This document shows, piece after piece, positions 27,524-37,526 of a DNA stretch of 64,000 nucleotides (position 1 is the first letter of the stretch; each line of letters starts with the position of its first letter). This stretch comes from Gammaproteobacteria bacterium. Lineage in GTDB: Bacteria > Pseudomonadota > Gammaproteobacteria > Chromatiales > Chromatiaceae. The notes beneath the pieces were generated by a model, which made no database searches, was not told the origin of the DNA, and was given only the letters and a program-made list of their open reading frames with translations. The position numbers were made by a program, and so were the translations under genes. The DNA lies in assembly GCA_030148485.1 (NCBI GenBank), contig JASBTJ010000053.1, forward strand, positions 62,001 through 126,000, in the 5' to 3' direction.

Positions 27524-28221
27524 GCGGCACCTTCACCCAGTTGAGCCAGCATGGCGTCCGCCGCCTGCTGCTCGGCCTTGCGGCGACTGCTGCCTTCGCC
27601 TTCACTGCGCAGTTGCAGATCGGGCAAAGCGCAGGCGACGCGGAAATGCTGTTTGTGTGCCTCACCGGTCACGGCGAGCACGTCGTATTCAGGCAAGCGG
27701 TACTGGCGTCCTTGCAACCATTCCTGCAATCGGGTCTTCGGGTCCTTGCCATGCCGCTCGGGGGAAGCCACCGCGATGCGATCGGCGAGCAATCGATCGA
27801 CCAGACCGGCGGCAGCACCCATGCCGCCGTCCAGGTAAACCGCTGCGATGACGGCTTCGACGGCGTCGGCCAACGTGGAACCACGACTGTGGCCACCGGT
27901 ACGCAGTTCCCCTGGCCCCAACTGCACCCATTGGTTGAGATTGAGTTCCTTACCGACCTTGGCCAGGGTGTCGCGTTTGACCAAGTGGGCGCGCATGCGG
28001 CTCAGCGAACCTTCGTCGGCATCCGGATGCATCTGGAATAGGCGTTCGGCGACACGAAAACCCAGGATCGCATCGCCAAGAAACTCCAATCGCTCGTTGT
28101 TGCTTGCGCTCGCACTACGATGGGTAAGCGCCTGTTGAAGCAGACCGATGTCGCCGAACGCATGCCCAAGCTGCTGTGCCAGGCGCTCGAATTCCGTCGC
28201 TTCAGTCACTGACGGCATCAT
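27520..28221 (-). CDS. rnc: Ribonuclease III
   Basis: RNase III, 233 residues, cleaves double-stranded RNA in rRNA and mRNA processing. The signature NNERLEFLGDAILGF carries catalytic Glu and Asp; DAVEAVIAAVYLDGG supplies the second metal-binding acids. A double-stranded-RNA-binding domain occupies about 158-228. Two tandem ATG codons open the frame; the gene overlaps the end of the DUF4845 gene by 20 bases. Confidence 0.96.
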   Translation of the reverse strand: MMPSVTEATEFERLAQQLGHAFGDIGLLQQALTHRSASASNNERLEFLGDAILGFRVAERLFQMHPDADEGSLSRMRAHLVKRDTLAKVGKELNLNQWVQLGPGELRTGGHSRGSTLADAVEAVIAAVYLDGGMGAAAGLVDRLLADRIAVASPERHGKDPKTRLQEWLQGRQYRLPEYDVLAVTGEAHKQHFRVACALPDLQLRSEGEGSSRRKAEQQAADAMLAQLGEGAA

Positions 28222-28576
28222 CGAAATGCACCACCAGATCCACGTTGCCCAGCATCGGCTTGCGAACCTCGTATTTCACGCGGACGGTGACCTTGCCTTT
28301 GTCCCGCTCGACCAGCACGTTGTCCTTCACATTGAAGTCGTATACGCCATTGATCTTGAGCCGCTTTTTCATGAGCGTGCGAATCTCGCCGGTGGACTTT
28401 TTCGACAAATCCCGATCAAGTTCAAACTGGGCAAGCACATGTCTGATGGAATAATGCTCCATGTAGACCGGCAGCAACTTCAGGGTGACGGCCGCGAAGA
28501 ACCCGACTAAGCCCAGTACGATCAACCAACTGATGAAGGTCATCCCCCGTTGTCGTTTCCGCTGCGCGATCGCCAT
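28202..28576 (-). CDS. DUF4845 small membrane protein
   Basis: A 124-residue protein with a basic N-terminus, one membrane helix (about 14-34, TFISWLIVLGLVGFFAAVTLKLLPVYMEH) and a small cytoplasmic or periplasmic domain. It matches the DUF4845 family often found between lepB and rnc in gammaproteobacteria; its function is unknown. The N-terminal layout (RQRGMTFISWLIVLGL) resembles a prepilin-like anchor but lacks the conserved Glu. ATG 28576 follows GGAG at seven bases. Confidence 0.85.
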   Translation of the reverse strand: MAIAQRKRQRGMTFISWLIVLGLVGFFAAVTLKLLPVYMEHYSIRHVLAQFELDRDLSKKSTGEIRTLMKKRLKINGVYDFNVKDNVLVERDKGKVTVRVKYEVRKPMLGNVDLVVHFDDAVSD

Positions 28577-28601
28577 GCTCGGTCTCCGTGTTCGCCAATG
28601 A

Positions 28602-29447
28602 TTAGTCAATGATAGTGCCCAGGCGATCCCACGCCACCACGCCGGAGCGGGCCGTGTCCCAACTCATCCAGATCATGAACGCCTTTCCTACCAGATTCTG
28701 TTCCGGCACCACGCCCCAGCAACGGCTGTCGTTGCTATCGTCACGGTTGTCGCCCATGACAAAGTAATGATTGTCGGGGACGGTGAACTCCCCGTTACGC
28801 AGCACATTGCAGCCGGGTGAAAAATCCGGGACGAACGGATTGACCAACACCTGATGTTCGACGCCATCGAGGTTCTCAGTCGCTTCTATGAAGCCATTGG
28901 CACGCCCGCCGGAACCCTCCGCCTGGTATTGACCGATGGCGGACATCGGCTGCGGCTCGCCATTGATGAAAACGGTCTTGCGGAAGTAGCGGATCTTGTC
29001 GCCCGGTAGGCCAACCACACGTTTGATGTAGTCCTGCTTGGGATTCTCAGGGTAACGGAACACCACGACATCGCCACGCGCCGGCTCGTTGTTGTCCAGT
29101 ACCTTGGTACGCACCACCGGCAGCCTGATGCCGTAGGTGAACTTGTTCACCAGAATGAAATCGCCGACCAACAGGGTCGGCATCATGGAACCCGACGGGA
29201 TACGGAACGGTTCCACCACGAAGGAGCGCAGCACCAGGACCACCAGAAAGATGGGGAGGAAGCTACGCGCATAGTCGACCGCCAACGGTTCCTGGTCGCG
29301 CTTCTTTCCACGCCCGACGAACAGCGCATAACCAGCCCAGACGAGCGCACATAGCAAGGTCGCGGCCGCCAATGCGGTTTCGATCCCCTGATCGAAAATA
29401 AGCCAGACCAGTACCGCACCTACTGCAACAATGCCGAAGAACTGCAT
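28602..29447 (-). CDS. lepB: Signal peptidase I
   Basis: LepB, 281 residues, is the inner-membrane protease that removes signal peptides from exported proteins. It has two N-terminal membrane helices, the catalytic Ser87 in PSGSMMP, the general base Lys142 in DYIKRVVGLPGD and the box E motif GDNRDDSNDSRCWG. Length and order (lepA, lepB, DUF4845, rnc) are typical. Confidence 0.97.
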   Translation of the reverse strand: MQFFGIVAVGAVLVWLIFDQGIETALAAATLLCALVWAGYALFVGRGKKRDQEPLAVDYARSFLPIFLVVLVLRSFVVEPFRIPSGSMMPTLLVGDFILVNKFTYGIRLPVVRTKVLDNNEPARGDVVVFRYPENPKQDYIKRVVGLPGDKIRYFRKTVFINGEPQPMSAIGQYQAEGSGGRANGFIEATENLDGVEHQVLVNPFVPDFSPGCNVLRNGEFTVPDNHYFVMGDNRDDSNDSRCWGVVPEQNLVGKAFMIWMSWDTARSGVVAWDRLGTIID

Positions 29448-29476
29448 GCCGTATCCTTTATTGATGGGTTGTTGGG

Positions 29477-31282
29477 TCAGTTGTCCTTACCGACATTCAA
29501 TACCGCCAGGAAAGCCTCCTGGGGAATTTCCACGCTGCCGACCTGTTTCATACGTTTTTTGCCGGCCTTCTGCTTTTCCAACAATTTGCGTTTGCGACTG
29601 ACATCGCCGCCATAGCATTTTGCCGTCACGTTCTTACGCAACGCCTTTACCGAAGAGCGCGCGACGATCTTGGCACCGATGGCGGCTTGGATCGCCACCT
29701 CGAACATCTGCCTGGGGATCAGTTCCTTCATCTTGTCGGTCAATTCGCGTCCACGACTTTCGGCATAATCCCGATGCACGATGATCGATAGCGCGTCGAC
29801 CTTCTCGCCATTGATGAGAATATCCAGTTTGATCAGGTTGGCCGGCTGGAACCGCTTGAATTCGTATTCGAAGGATGCGTAACCGCGGCTGGTTGACTTG
29901 AGTCGATCGAAGAAATCGAGCACGACTTCGTTCATCGGCAGTTCGTAGGTAAGTTGCACCTGACCACCGAGGTACTGCATGTTTTTCTGCACACCCCGTT
30001 TTTCCACGCACAAGCTGATCACATTTCCCAGATGTTCCTGGGGAACCAGAATGTGGGCTTCGATGATGGGCTCGCGGATTTCTTCGAACTTGTTCGGATC
30101 CGGCAGCGCGGCAGGGTTATCCACCAAGACGATGGCGCCGTCCTTGAGTTCAACCTCGTAGATGACGGTGGGCGCCGTGGTAATCAGGTCCAGATCATAT
30201 TCGCGCTCAAGACGCTCCTGGACGATCTCCATGTGGAGCATCCCGAGGAAGCCGCAACGGAATCCGAACCCCAATGCCTGGGAGGTCTCCGGTTCGTAGT
30301 GCAAGGCTGCGTCGTTGAGCCGCAGTTTGGACAGCGCCTCGCGAAAGGCCTCGTAGTCATCCGTGCTGACCGGATACAGGCCGGCGAATACGCGCGGGCG
30401 CATCTCCTTGAAGCCCGGCAATTGCTTGCTCGCCTTATTGTCCACCAAGGTGACGGTGTCCCCCACCGGCGCACCGTCGATGTCCTTGATGCCGGCGATG
30501 ATAAACCCGACCTGGCCGGTCTCCAGGGTCTTCTTGTCCAGTCGCTTGGGTGTGAACACGCCGACCTTTTCCACCTGGTAGGCGCGCCCTGTGGACATGA
30601 TATGGATCTTGTCCTTGACACTGACCTGGCCGTTCATCACCCGAACCAGCACGAATACACCGACATACGGGTCGAACCAGGAATCGATGATCAGCGCCTG
30701 CAACGGTCCGTCGACCTCACCTTGAGGTGGCGGGATCTTCGCCACCAGGCTCTCCAGTAACTCGGGAATACCAATACCGCTTTTGGCGCTGACGCGCAGC
30801 GCATCCTGCGCCTCGATGCCGATGATTTCCTCGATCTCCGTTATCACCCGATCCGGCTCGGCCGAGGGGAGATCGATCTTGTTCAGCACCGGGACCACTT
30901 CCAGGCCTTGATCGATGGCGGTATAGCAGTTGGCCACACTTTGCGCCTCAACGCCTTGCGCCGCGTCCACCACCAGCAGTGCACCCTCGCAAGCCGCCAG
31001 CGACCGGGAAACCTCGTACGAAAAGTCCACATGGCCGGGGGTGTCGATGAAATTCAGCTCGTATATCTCGCCATCGGCGGCCTTGTAGTTGAGCGTCACG
31101 CTCTGGGCCTTGATGGTGATGCCTCGTTCCCGCTCGATATCCATCGAGTCGAGCACCTGGGCGGCCATCTCCCGTTCCGTGAGCCCCCCGCAGACCTGGA
31201 TGAACCGGTCGGCGATGGTGGACTTGCCGTGGTCGATGTGGGCGATGATGGAAAAGTTGCGGATGTGTTTGAGATCGGTCAT
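29477..31282 (-). CDS. lepA: Elongation factor 4 (LepA)
   Basis: LepA, 601 residues, is a ribosome-binding GTPase that acts on stalled or initiating ribosomes. G motifs are canonical ([25 protein letters not shown]), followed by EF-G-like domains II, III and V and the LepA-specific C-terminal domain ([22 protein letters not shown]). It lies upstream of lepB, as in most proteobacteria. Confidence 0.97.
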   Translation of the reverse strand: MTDLKHIRNFSIIAHIDHGKSTIADRFIQVCGGLTEREMAAQVLDSMDIERERGITIKAQSVTLNYKAADGEIYELNFIDTPGHVDFSYEVSRSLAACEGALLVVDAAQGVEAQSVANCYTAIDQGLEVVPVLNKIDLPSAEPDRVITEIEEIIGIEAQDALRVSAKSGIGIPELLESLVAKIPPPQGEVDGPLQALIIDSWFDPYVGVFVLVRVMNGQVSVKDKIHIMSTGRAYQVEKVGVFTPKRLDKKTLETGQVGFIIAGIKDIDGAPVGDTVTLVDNKASKQLPGFKEMRPRVFAGLYPVSTDDYEAFREALSKLRLNDAALHYEPETSQALGFGFRCGFLGMLHMEIVQERLEREYDLDLITTAPTVIYEVELKDGAIVLVDNPAALPDPNKFEEIREPIIEAHILVPQEHLGNVISLCVEKRGVQKNMQYLGGQVQLTYELPMNEVVLDFFDRLKSTSRGYASFEYEFKRFQPANLIKLDILINGEKVDALSIIVHRDYAESRGRELTDKMKELIPRQMFEVAIQAAIGAKIVARSSVKALRKNVTAKCYGGDVSRKRKLLEKQKAGKKRMKQVGSVEIPQEAFLAVLNVGKDN

Positions 31283-31352
31283 TTAGGCGTGCGCCGGCGA
31301 GCGATGCAACCGGGTCACACCCCGACGATCGGGGGGCCCTGCAAGGGGCGAA

Positions 31353-31610
31353 TCATACCGGATTACGGGGTGCCCCGAAAACCGCCTGCAGCCGGACCGG
31401 ATCCGGCGCCAGATCACACACTTCGGCGCCGTCTGCGACCAGCACCGGCACTCTGAGTCCGTAGCGAGCCGCCAGCGCCGGGTCACGGTCGACGTCGATC
31501 CAACGCAGCTGGTCCAGCCGATCCGGCCAACCTCGATACAACAGCGCTGCCATCTCTTCACAGAGATGACAGCCCTCCCGATAGTACAACCGCAGATCGG
31601 CCTGGCTCAC
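31353..31610 (-). CDS. Glutaredoxin-like thiol protein (DUF836 type)
   Basis: The 85-residue thioredoxin-fold protein has a CHLC redox motif at about 14-17, a cis-Pro loop (LRVPVLV) and a compact alpha/beta pattern. It belongs to the short glutaredoxin-like family seen near mucD or lepA in gammaproteobacteria. Substrate unknown. Its start overlaps the mucD stop by four bases, so it is the last gene of the rpoE-muc operon. Confidence 0.85.
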   Translation of the reverse strand: MSQADLRLYYREGCHLCEEMAALLYRGWPDRLDQLRWIDVDRDPALAARYGLRVPVLVADGAEVCDLAPDPVRLQAVFGAPRNPV

Positions 31611-33031
31611 TTGTCCTCGGCCGGCGGCGTGCGCAGTGCCAGGAACATCGGCCCTGAGCGACGCTGGATGAGCACTGCAATGGTCTTGTCGGCAGGCAAT
31701 TCGTCGACCACCTTGGCGTAGGTCTTGATGTCCGGCACATGATGACCGCCCAAGGTGACCAGGACATCGCCCGGCCGGATACCCGCCGTCTTGGCTGGGC
31801 CTTGACCGACCTGACGCACCAGCACGCCGGCAACGTCGTCGATACCCAAGCGCTTACGATCCTGCTCGGTCAAATCGCCGACCACCATGCCCAACTTGCC
31901 CTGCTGCGGCTTGGCGGGCTCCGCTTGTGCCATCGCCTGTTCCGGCGGAAGTTCCGCCAGCTCGACCTTCAGGGTCAGTTCCTTGCGGTTGCGCAGGATC
32001 ACCAGATCGGCTTTACCGTTGACCGAACTGGCGCCCACCAGGGGAGGCAACTGCGACGAATTGAGCAAGGAATGACCATTGAAGCTCAGAATGATGTCGC
32101 CCTCCTTGATCCCTGCCTTGGCCGCCGGGGAATCCGGCATGACCTGTGACACCAAAGCACCCTTCGGGTGACTCAGCCCGAAGGATTCCGCCAACTCGCG
32201 GGTGACGTCCTGGATGAGCACGCCGAGGTAGCCACGGGACACGTGACCGGTGGTACGCAATTGATCGGCAACATCCATTGCCAACTCGATGGGGATGGCG
32301 AAGCTCAAGCCCATGAAACCGCCGGTGCGGCTGTAAATCTGCGAATTGATTCCGACGACTTCGCCGTCCATGTTGAACAGCGGGCCACCGGAGTTGCACG
32401 GGTTGATCGCCACGTCAGTCTGGATGAAGGGCACGTAGTTTTCGCTCGGCAGGCTACGCCCCTTGGCGCTGACGATACCGGCCGTGACCGTGTGATCGAA
32501 GCCAAAAGGCGAACCAATGGCGAGCACCCATTCGCCTACCTTCAGCTGTTGGCTCTTACCGATCTTCACCGTCGGCAGCCCGGTCGCGTCGATCTTCAGC
32601 AGGGCGACATCGCTGGCCTTGTCCGAGCCGATGATCTTGGCGTCGAAACTCTTGCGGTCGGCAAGACGAACGACGATCTCATCCGCGCCATCGACGACAT
32701 GATGATTGGTCAGGATGTAGCCGTCCTCGGACACGATGAAACCGGACCCGAGCGACTGGGCGTCATGCTCCGGCATGTCCTGACCGTCGCCGAAGAAACG
32801 GCGAAAAAAGTCGTTGAACGGACTGTCTTCCGGTAGATCCGGCATCTGCAGCCCGTGCGGGAGAGCCCCCCCGCCCTTGATGTGCTGGGTGGTGCTGATG
32901 TTCACCACGGCGGGCGCGCTCGCTGCTACCAGATCGGTAAAATCGGGCAGACTCGATGCCTGGACCAAAGGCGCCAGCAAAGCGACAGCCAACAACACAA
33001 GCACCCGAGCGGGGTCAGCAAAGTGTTTCAT
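31607..33031 (-). CDS. mucD: DegP/MucD-type periplasmic serine protease
   Basis: The 474-residue Do-family protease has a signal peptide (to about 25), a trypsin-like domain and two PDZ domains (about 265-365 and 375-465). Catalytic His (TNHHVV), Asp (SDVALLK) and Ser214 are in place. The active-site loop reads NPCNSGGP instead of NPGNSGGP: Cys212 replaces the Gly two residues before the Ser, an oxyanion-hole position. The codon is TGC at 32396-32398 on the complement, one base from GGC. It degrades misfolded envelope proteins and restrains the sigma-E/AlgU response, and closes the rpoE-mucABC set. Confidence 0.93.
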   Translation of the reverse strand: MKHFADPARVLVLLAVALLAPLVQASSLPDFTDLVAASAPAVVNISTTQHIKGGGALPHGLQMPDLPEDSPFNDFFRRFFGDGQDMPEHDAQSLGSGFIVSEDGYILTNHHVVDGADEIVVRLADRKSFDAKIIGSDKASDVALLKIDATGLPTVKIGKSQQLKVGEWVLAIGSPFGFDHTVTAGIVSAKGRSLPSENYVPFIQTDVAINPCNSGGPLFNMDGEVVGINSQIYSRTGGFMGLSFAIPIELAMDVADQLRTTGHVSRGYLGVLIQDVTRELAESFGLSHPKGALVSQVMPDSPAAKAGIKEGDIILSFNGHSLLNSSQLPPLVGASSVNGKADLVILRNRKELTLKVELAELPPEQAMAQAEPAKPQQGKLGMVVGDLTEQDRKRLGIDDVAGVLVRQVGQGPAKTAGIRPGDVLVTLGGHHVPDIKTYAKVVDELPADKTIAVLIQRRSGPMFLALRTPPAEDK

Positions 33032-33052
33032 CAGAACTCCGACAAAAGACGA

Positions 33053-33517
33053 TTAAGATGAACCGACGTTGAAACCGGCAAGGCTCACGCTCGTTGCCGA
33101 CACCCGTCGCAACAGTACCGGATGGAGGTCTTCGCCTCTCCCGGTTACCCAGCGCAGGTAACCGAACCCGATCACGATGCCCAACAGACCCGCGGCAATG
33201 GCCATGGGTTCCGAGCCACCCCAACGATCACCCAAAGCCGCGCCCACCAACAGACCGAGCAACGGGATCCCATAGAGCCGCAGCGAGGCACGCTGCAACC
33301 CCGCCTCCGGCAATCCGATGATGACACGGTCGCCTGCCTTGGCCCCGATGGGATTGGCCAGACGCAGTTCCTGCCGACGTTGGGGAAACAAACTGCTGAC
33401 CACGGATGTACCGCAACCCGATTTGGCCTTGCAACTACCGCAAGCGGACTGCTTGACGATGCTGATCACCGCGTGATCCGCATCGGCACGAACGACTTGA
33501 GCTTCCTGCTCGATCAT
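33053..33517 (-). CDS. rseC: RseC/MucC-type sigma-E regulator
   Basis: This 154-residue inner-membrane protein has an N-terminal cytoplasmic Cys cluster (SACGSCKAKSGCG), a beta-rich segment and two membrane helices (about 80-98 and 104-122). RseC/MucC proteins modulate the sigma-E stress response and are linked to redox proteins. Its start overlaps the mucB stop by four bases and mucD follows after 21 bases. Confidence 0.9.
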   Translation of the reverse strand: MIEQEAQVVRADADHAVISIVKQSACGSCKAKSGCGTSVVSSLFPQRRQELRLANPIGAKAGDRVIIGLPEAGLQRASLRLYGIPLLGLLVGAALGDRWGGSEPMAIAAGLLGIVIGFGYLRWVTGRGEDLHPVLLRRVSATSVSLAGFNVGSS

Positions 33518-34479
33518 GGTTCCCCCGAGGCGGGCTGGATACCATCCAAAAAGCGTCCCAAGGTGCGTTCGGGGACCTCGCCGACTGCGGTCACTTGATG
33601 ACCGGGGATCTCCTTGCTCAGTGCCACCACGGCACCCAGGCGGGATAGGCCGGGGCGGAAGTCGGGGTCGCGATCCTGCTCGATATACACCGACACCGTT
33701 GCCAGGCCGTCGCTGAAGACAAAATGTTCGACGGCATGTCGGTCGTTACCCATGATTCGACGTCGGTAACGTGTCTCGACGAATCCACCGGGCAGGTCGC
33801 GGAACTGCCAGCGGGTATTGGACTCGCCATCGGATGCGGCTGCAGGCGTGACCCAGCGGGTGATCTCACCGTGGGTCCCCAGTCCCTGCGGAGGGTGACG
33901 GCTGACCGGACCGACCTGGAGTTCGGTGAACAACAACTGGGATATCCGATTACCGGCGGCATCCAAGGTGGCTGCCGCCAACGGCAGCCCGGTGTCCTGA
34001 TCGAGCAGCAACCAATAGCCGTAACGCAAATCGTCTTGCGGGAGGATCGAGATCGACTGCCCCAGACGGTCCGCCACCCGTTGCGTATCGCCCAGTTCGA
34101 ACCGGTAATAATGCGACAGCCGATCCGGGCGGATCGGCTGGACAGGGGACAGTTGAACGGTGTCGCGCGGACGACCCGTATCCGGAGATACGCGCCCCGC
34201 CACCAGACAGACCACGCCATCGGCGTCGCGAACGACCTCCCTTGGCAGGCCGGTTAGCGAAATCAGTCGTTCACGCTCCTGTCCGTGCTCAACCTTGTGG
34301 GACAGGTACATCGCCTCCAGCGTATTGCCGTGCTGATAAACGAACCGCCCTTCGTAGTCCAGGGTATGCAGTGCCTGGTTCATGCGTTCCAGCCACTGGT
34401 CTGCGCTTGCCGATGCAATCGCCGGTAAGGCGACCGCCGCCCAGACAATCGCGCGTAACGCGTTATTTTTCACCGTCAT
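33514..34479 (-). CDS. rseB: RseB/MucB periplasmic regulator of sigma-E
   Basis: The 321-residue exported protein has a signal peptide (NALRAIVWAAVALPAIASASA) and the two-domain MucB fold: a lipid-sensing N-terminal domain (LHTLDYEGRFVYQHG..LEAMYLSHKVEHGQERERL) and a smaller C-terminal domain. It binds the anti-sigma factor MucA and shields it from DegS until lipid or LPS fragments displace it. ATG 34479 opens the signal peptide and overlaps mucA by 17 bases; ATG 34497 is an alternative. Confidence 0.92.
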   Translation of the reverse strand: MTVKNNALRAIVWAAVALPAIASASADQWLERMNQALHTLDYEGRFVYQHGNTLEAMYLSHKVEHGQERERLISLTGLPREVVRDADGVVCLVAGRVSPDTGRPRDTVQLSPVQPIRPDRLSHYYRFELGDTQRVADRLGQSISILPQDDLRYGYWLLLDQDTGLPLAAATLDAAGNRISQLLFTELQVGPVSRHPPQGLGTHGEITRWVTPAAASDGESNTRWQFRDLPGGFVETRYRRRIMGNDRHAVEHFVFSDGLATVSVYIEQDRDPDFRPGLSRLGAVVALSKEIPGHQVTAVGEVPERTLGRFLDGIQPASGEP

Positions 34480-35041
34480 AGCTGACGAAACTGGCATAAG
34501 GCACAATGCCGGGCATCCCGGTTTGACTGGCGGCCTCGGAGTGGTCGGCCAGATAGGTGGTCAAGCGGCTTTCCTGAACCGGCTCACTGTGACTCCACTG
34601 GGTGTCGGTCGCGGATACGAACACCGGCGAGGCCACCGGCACACCAACCACCTGTACGCTGGCCGGCGCCGCGTCCGGCGCATCGCCGATCAGGCGCGGC
34701 ACCAGACCGACCGCCAACAACGCGACCGAGGCTGCGATGGCCAGCCCGGCGGCGGGTTGCCACCAGCGCGGGATGCGGGGCACGGCCCGCGCCGGGTGGG
34801 GCGCCAATACCACCGGCTCCCGCTGCAGGCGGTCACGGACCCGATCGGCCATCCCCAACGCATCCACGCGGGTGTCTTCACCACGCAGCGCGTCGCCGAT
34901 GAGCCGATAACGCGCCAGACGCGCTCGGGCATCGCGGTCGTCGGCCAGATCGTCCAGCAGGGATTTGTGCATCGCGGCGTCCGTTTCGCCGTCGAGCAGT
35001 TCGGAGAAGGCTTCCAGTCTTGTATCTGTTACGTCGCTCAT
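34463..35041 (-). CDS. rseA: Anti-sigma factor RseA/MucA
   Basis: The 192-residue single-pass membrane protein has a cytoplasmic sigma-binding domain (about 1-85; EAFSELLDGETD), one membrane helix (about 93-113) and a periplasmic tail that MucB binds. Regulated cleavage by DegS and RseP would release sigma-E. It follows rpoE by 12 bases. The sequence is intact; no truncating mutation like the mucoid alleles of Pseudomonas is seen. Confidence 0.92.
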   Translation of the reverse strand: MSDVTDTRLEAFSELLDGETDAAMHKSLLDDLADDRDARARLARYRLIGDALRGEDTRVDALGMADRVRDRLQREPVVLAPHPARAVPRIPRWWQPAAGLAIAASVALLAVGLVPRLIGDAPDAAPASVQVVGVPVASPVFVSATDTQWSHSEPVQESRLTTYLADHSEAASQTGMPGIVPYASFVSYDGEK

Positions 35042-35053
35042 AGCCTGACTTCC

Positions 35054-35632
35054 TCAAGGTTCCAGCAGGGGCTTGAGGCGATTGTCGATCGCCTCCCGGG
35101 CCCTGAAGATGCGGGATCGCACGGTTCCGATCGGGCAGTCCATGGCCTGGGCGATCTCTTCGTAGCTCAATCCTTCCAACTCCCGCAGGGTGATGGCGAC
35201 CCGTAATTCCTCGGGCAAGTCATCCACCGCGGCGCGGATGGTTTCCGCGATCTCGGCCTCCAGCAGCATGTGTTCCGGCGTGGCGTACTCCTTGAGCCGC
35301 ACCCCGACGTCCAACTGCTCCGCCGTTTCCGCCTCAACATCATCGCTGGGCGGGCGCCTTCCCTGGGTGGCCAAGTGGTTCTTGGCGGTATTACTGGCTA
35401 TGCGATACAGCCATGTGTAAAAAGCGCTGTCACCCCGAAACTTCGGTAAGGCCCGGTAAGCCTTGATGAAGGCCTCCTGGGTGACATCCAGCGCCTCGGC
35501 CGGATCGCGTACGAAGCGGGACACCAGGTTGACCACTTTCTGCTGATACTTGAGCACCAGCAGATCGAAGGCCTTCTTGTCGCCCCGTTGCACCCGCTCG
35601 ACCAGCTGTTGGTCTGCCTCTCGGCTGGTCAT
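35054..35632 (-). CDS. rpoE: Extracytoplasmic sigma factor RpoE/AlgU
   Basis: The 192-residue ECF sigma factor has region 2 (DLLVLKYQQKVVNLVSRFVRDPAEALDVTQEAFIKAYRAL..FRGDSAFYTWLYRIA) and region 4 (LRELEGLSYEEIAQAMDCPIGTVRSRIFRARE), nearly identical in pattern to E. coli RpoE and Pseudomonas AlgU. It directs the envelope-stress regulon. ATG 35632 follows GGAG at eight bases; upstream in-frame codons lack family similarity. It is first of rpoE-mucABCD and divergent from nadB, the Pseudomonas arrangement. A candidate autoregulatory promoter lies just upstream. Confidence 0.96.
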   Translation of the reverse strand: MTSREADQQLVERVQRGDKKAFDLLVLKYQQKVVNLVSRFVRDPAEALDVTQEAFIKAYRALPKFRGDSAFYTWLYRIASNTAKNHLATQGRRPPSDDVEAETAEQLDVGVRLKEYATPEHMLLEAEIAETIRAAVDDLPEELRVAITLRELEGLSYEEIAQAMDCPIGTVRSRIFRAREAIDNRLKPLLEP

Positions 35633-35681
35633 CGCGGGTGCTCCACGGCCAGCAAGGCTTGCGATCGCTTCCATGTCTCGT

Positions 35682-35708
35682 ATGGACTTGGGGTTCGATA
35701 AAAAGTTC
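35682..35708 (-). promoter_or_regulatory. Candidate sigma-E-type promoter of rpoE
   Basis: On the complement, GAACTT (35703-35708) is followed after 16 bases by TCCAT (35682-35686), near the sigma-E/AlgU pattern GAACTT-N16-TCTGA. Transcription would start roughly 40-45 bases before ATG 35632. Autoregulation of rpoE is established in E. coli and Pseudomonas; the -10 element here is imperfect. Confidence 0.55.
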
Positions 35709-35900
35709 GCGCTCTGGGATGCTTTTTCGTACTGGCGGCGTCCGGGGGCTGACACAGGGGCATGGTTCTCGTCACGGGGGTATCTGGGCTAGGATGCGGG
35801 CTGCGGTATCTGTCGCCGGGTGTCAGCCTGCCTTTGTGCTGCGTGCCGGGTCTGCCGCGATTATGAACACAAGGCCTGCGTGCCGCAATTGAAGTCCGTA

Positions 35901-37526
35901 ATGACCCAACCTGTCCCATATGACGTCCTGATCATAGGAAGCGGTGCCGCCGGCCTGAGCCTGGCGCTGCAACTGCCTGAGTCCCTGCGCATCGCCGTGG
36001 TGGCGAAACGCGATTTGTGTGAAGGCAACACCTTGTACGCCCAGGGCGGCATATCCGCCGTACTCGATGCCAACGACTCCCTGGAATCGCACGTTGCCGA
36101 CACCCTCGACGCCGGCGGCGGGCTGTGCGACGAAGCCGCCGTGCGGCGGGTCGTCGAACATGGCCCGGAGTCCATCGGTTGGCTGCTCGAACAAGGCGTC
36201 GAGTTCACGCGCACGCCGGCCACCGGCACCGCCGGTTACCACCTCACGCGGGAGGGCGGTCATACCCACCGACGGGTCATCCACGCTGCCGACGCAACTG
36301 GCCGGGCCGTCGAAACCACCCTCGCCGATCGTCTTCACGCGCGGAGCAATACCGATATTCTGGAGCGCCACATCGCCGTCGACCTGATCACCAGCGACAA
36401 GCTCGGACTCACCGGGCCGCGGCGCTGCGTAGGCGCTTATCTGCTGAATTTGGACGCCGGTCACGTGCGGTCGATTCCGGCCAAATGTGTCGTCCTGGCC
36501 ACCGGCGGTGCGGCCAAGGCGTACCTTTACACCAGCAACCCGGACGTGGCGACCGGGGACGGCATCGCCATGGCCTGGCGTGCCGGGTGCCGGGTCGCGA
36601 ACATGGAGTTCATCCAGTTTCACCCGACCTGCCTCTATCACCCCGACGCCAAGGCGTCATTGATCAGCGAAGCGGTACGGGGGGAAGGCGGCCGGCTGTT
36701 GCTGCCCGACGGCACCCGCTTCATGCCGGCGTTCGACGAGCGCGCCGAGCTGGCACCCCGTGACATCGTCGCCCGGGCCATCGACCACGAGATGAAAAGG
36801 CTCGGTATCGACTGTGTGTTGCTGGACATCAGCCACAAGGACGCCGATTTCGTTCGCGGACACTTCCCGACCATCTACGAACATTGTCTGGCGCTGGGCT
36901 TTGACATGACCAAGGAACCCCTGCCGGTGGTGCCTGCGGCCCACTATACCTGCGGGGGGGTCATCACCGGCGCCGATGCCCAAACCGATCTGCGGGGACT
37001 CTATGCCATCGGCGAGACCGCCTACACCGGGCTGCACGGCGCGAACCGCATGGCCAGCAATTCGTTGCTGGAGTGTCTGGTGTTCGCCAATCTCGCCGCG
37101 CGGGACATCATGGCGCGCATCGATGCACTGACCGCGCCACCCGCCCTGCCAACCTGGGACGAAAGCCGCGTGACGAATTCCGACGAAGAGGTCGTGGTCG
37201 CCCACAACTGGGACGAATTGCGGCGCTTCATGTGGGATTACGTCGGCATCGTGCGCACCGACAAGCGCCTGCAGCGGGCCAAAAGGCGGGTGAATCTGCT
37301 ACGCCAGGAGATCGCCGAGTACTACGGGAATTTCCGTGTCACCAACGATCTGCTGGAACTGCGCAACCTGGTGGACGTGGCGGACCTGATCATCTGTTCC
37401 GCACAACGCCGCAAGGAAAGCCGCGGCCTGCACTACACCCTGGACTACCCGAGACCGGATGAATCCCAGCGCCACCCCACGATTCTGATCCCTGATCACT
37501 ACGTGCCGGCCAGCGGCCGATCCTGA
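35901..37526 (+). CDS. nadB: L-aspartate oxidase
   Basis: NadB, 541 residues, is a flavoenzyme that oxidises L-aspartate to iminoaspartate in NAD synthesis. The FAD-binding motif [17 protein letters not shown] opens the protein; [25 protein letters not shown] and the C-terminal succinate-dehydrogenase-like domain ([20 protein letters not shown]) follow. ATG 35901 is the family start. It is divergent from rpoE and overlaps the convergent ygfX gene by 28 bases. Confidence 0.96.
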   Translation: MTQPVPYDVLIIGSGAAGLSLALQLPESLRIAVVAKRDLCEGNTLYAQGGISAVLDANDSLESHVADTLDAGGGLCDEAAVRRVVEHGPESIGWLLEQGVEFTRTPATGTAGYHLTREGGHTHRRVIHAADATGRAVETTLADRLHARSNTDILERHIAVDLITSDKLGLTGPRRCVGAYLLNLDAGHVRSIPAKCVVLATGGAAKAYLYTSNPDVATGDGIAMAWRAGCRVANMEFIQFHPTCLYHPDAKASLISEAVRGEGGRLLLPDGTRFMPAFDERAELAPRDIVARAIDHEMKRLGIDCVLLDISHKDADFVRGHFPTIYEHCLALGFDMTKEPLPVVPAAHYTCGGVITGADAQTDLRGLYAIGETAYTGLHGANRMASNSLLECLVFANLAARDIMARIDALTAPPALPTWDESRVTNSDEEVVVAHNWDELRRFMWDYVGIVRTDKRLQRAKRRVNLLRQEIAEYYGNFRVTNDLLELRNLVDVADLIICSAQRRKESRGLHYTLDYPRPDESQRHPTILIPDHYVPASGRS

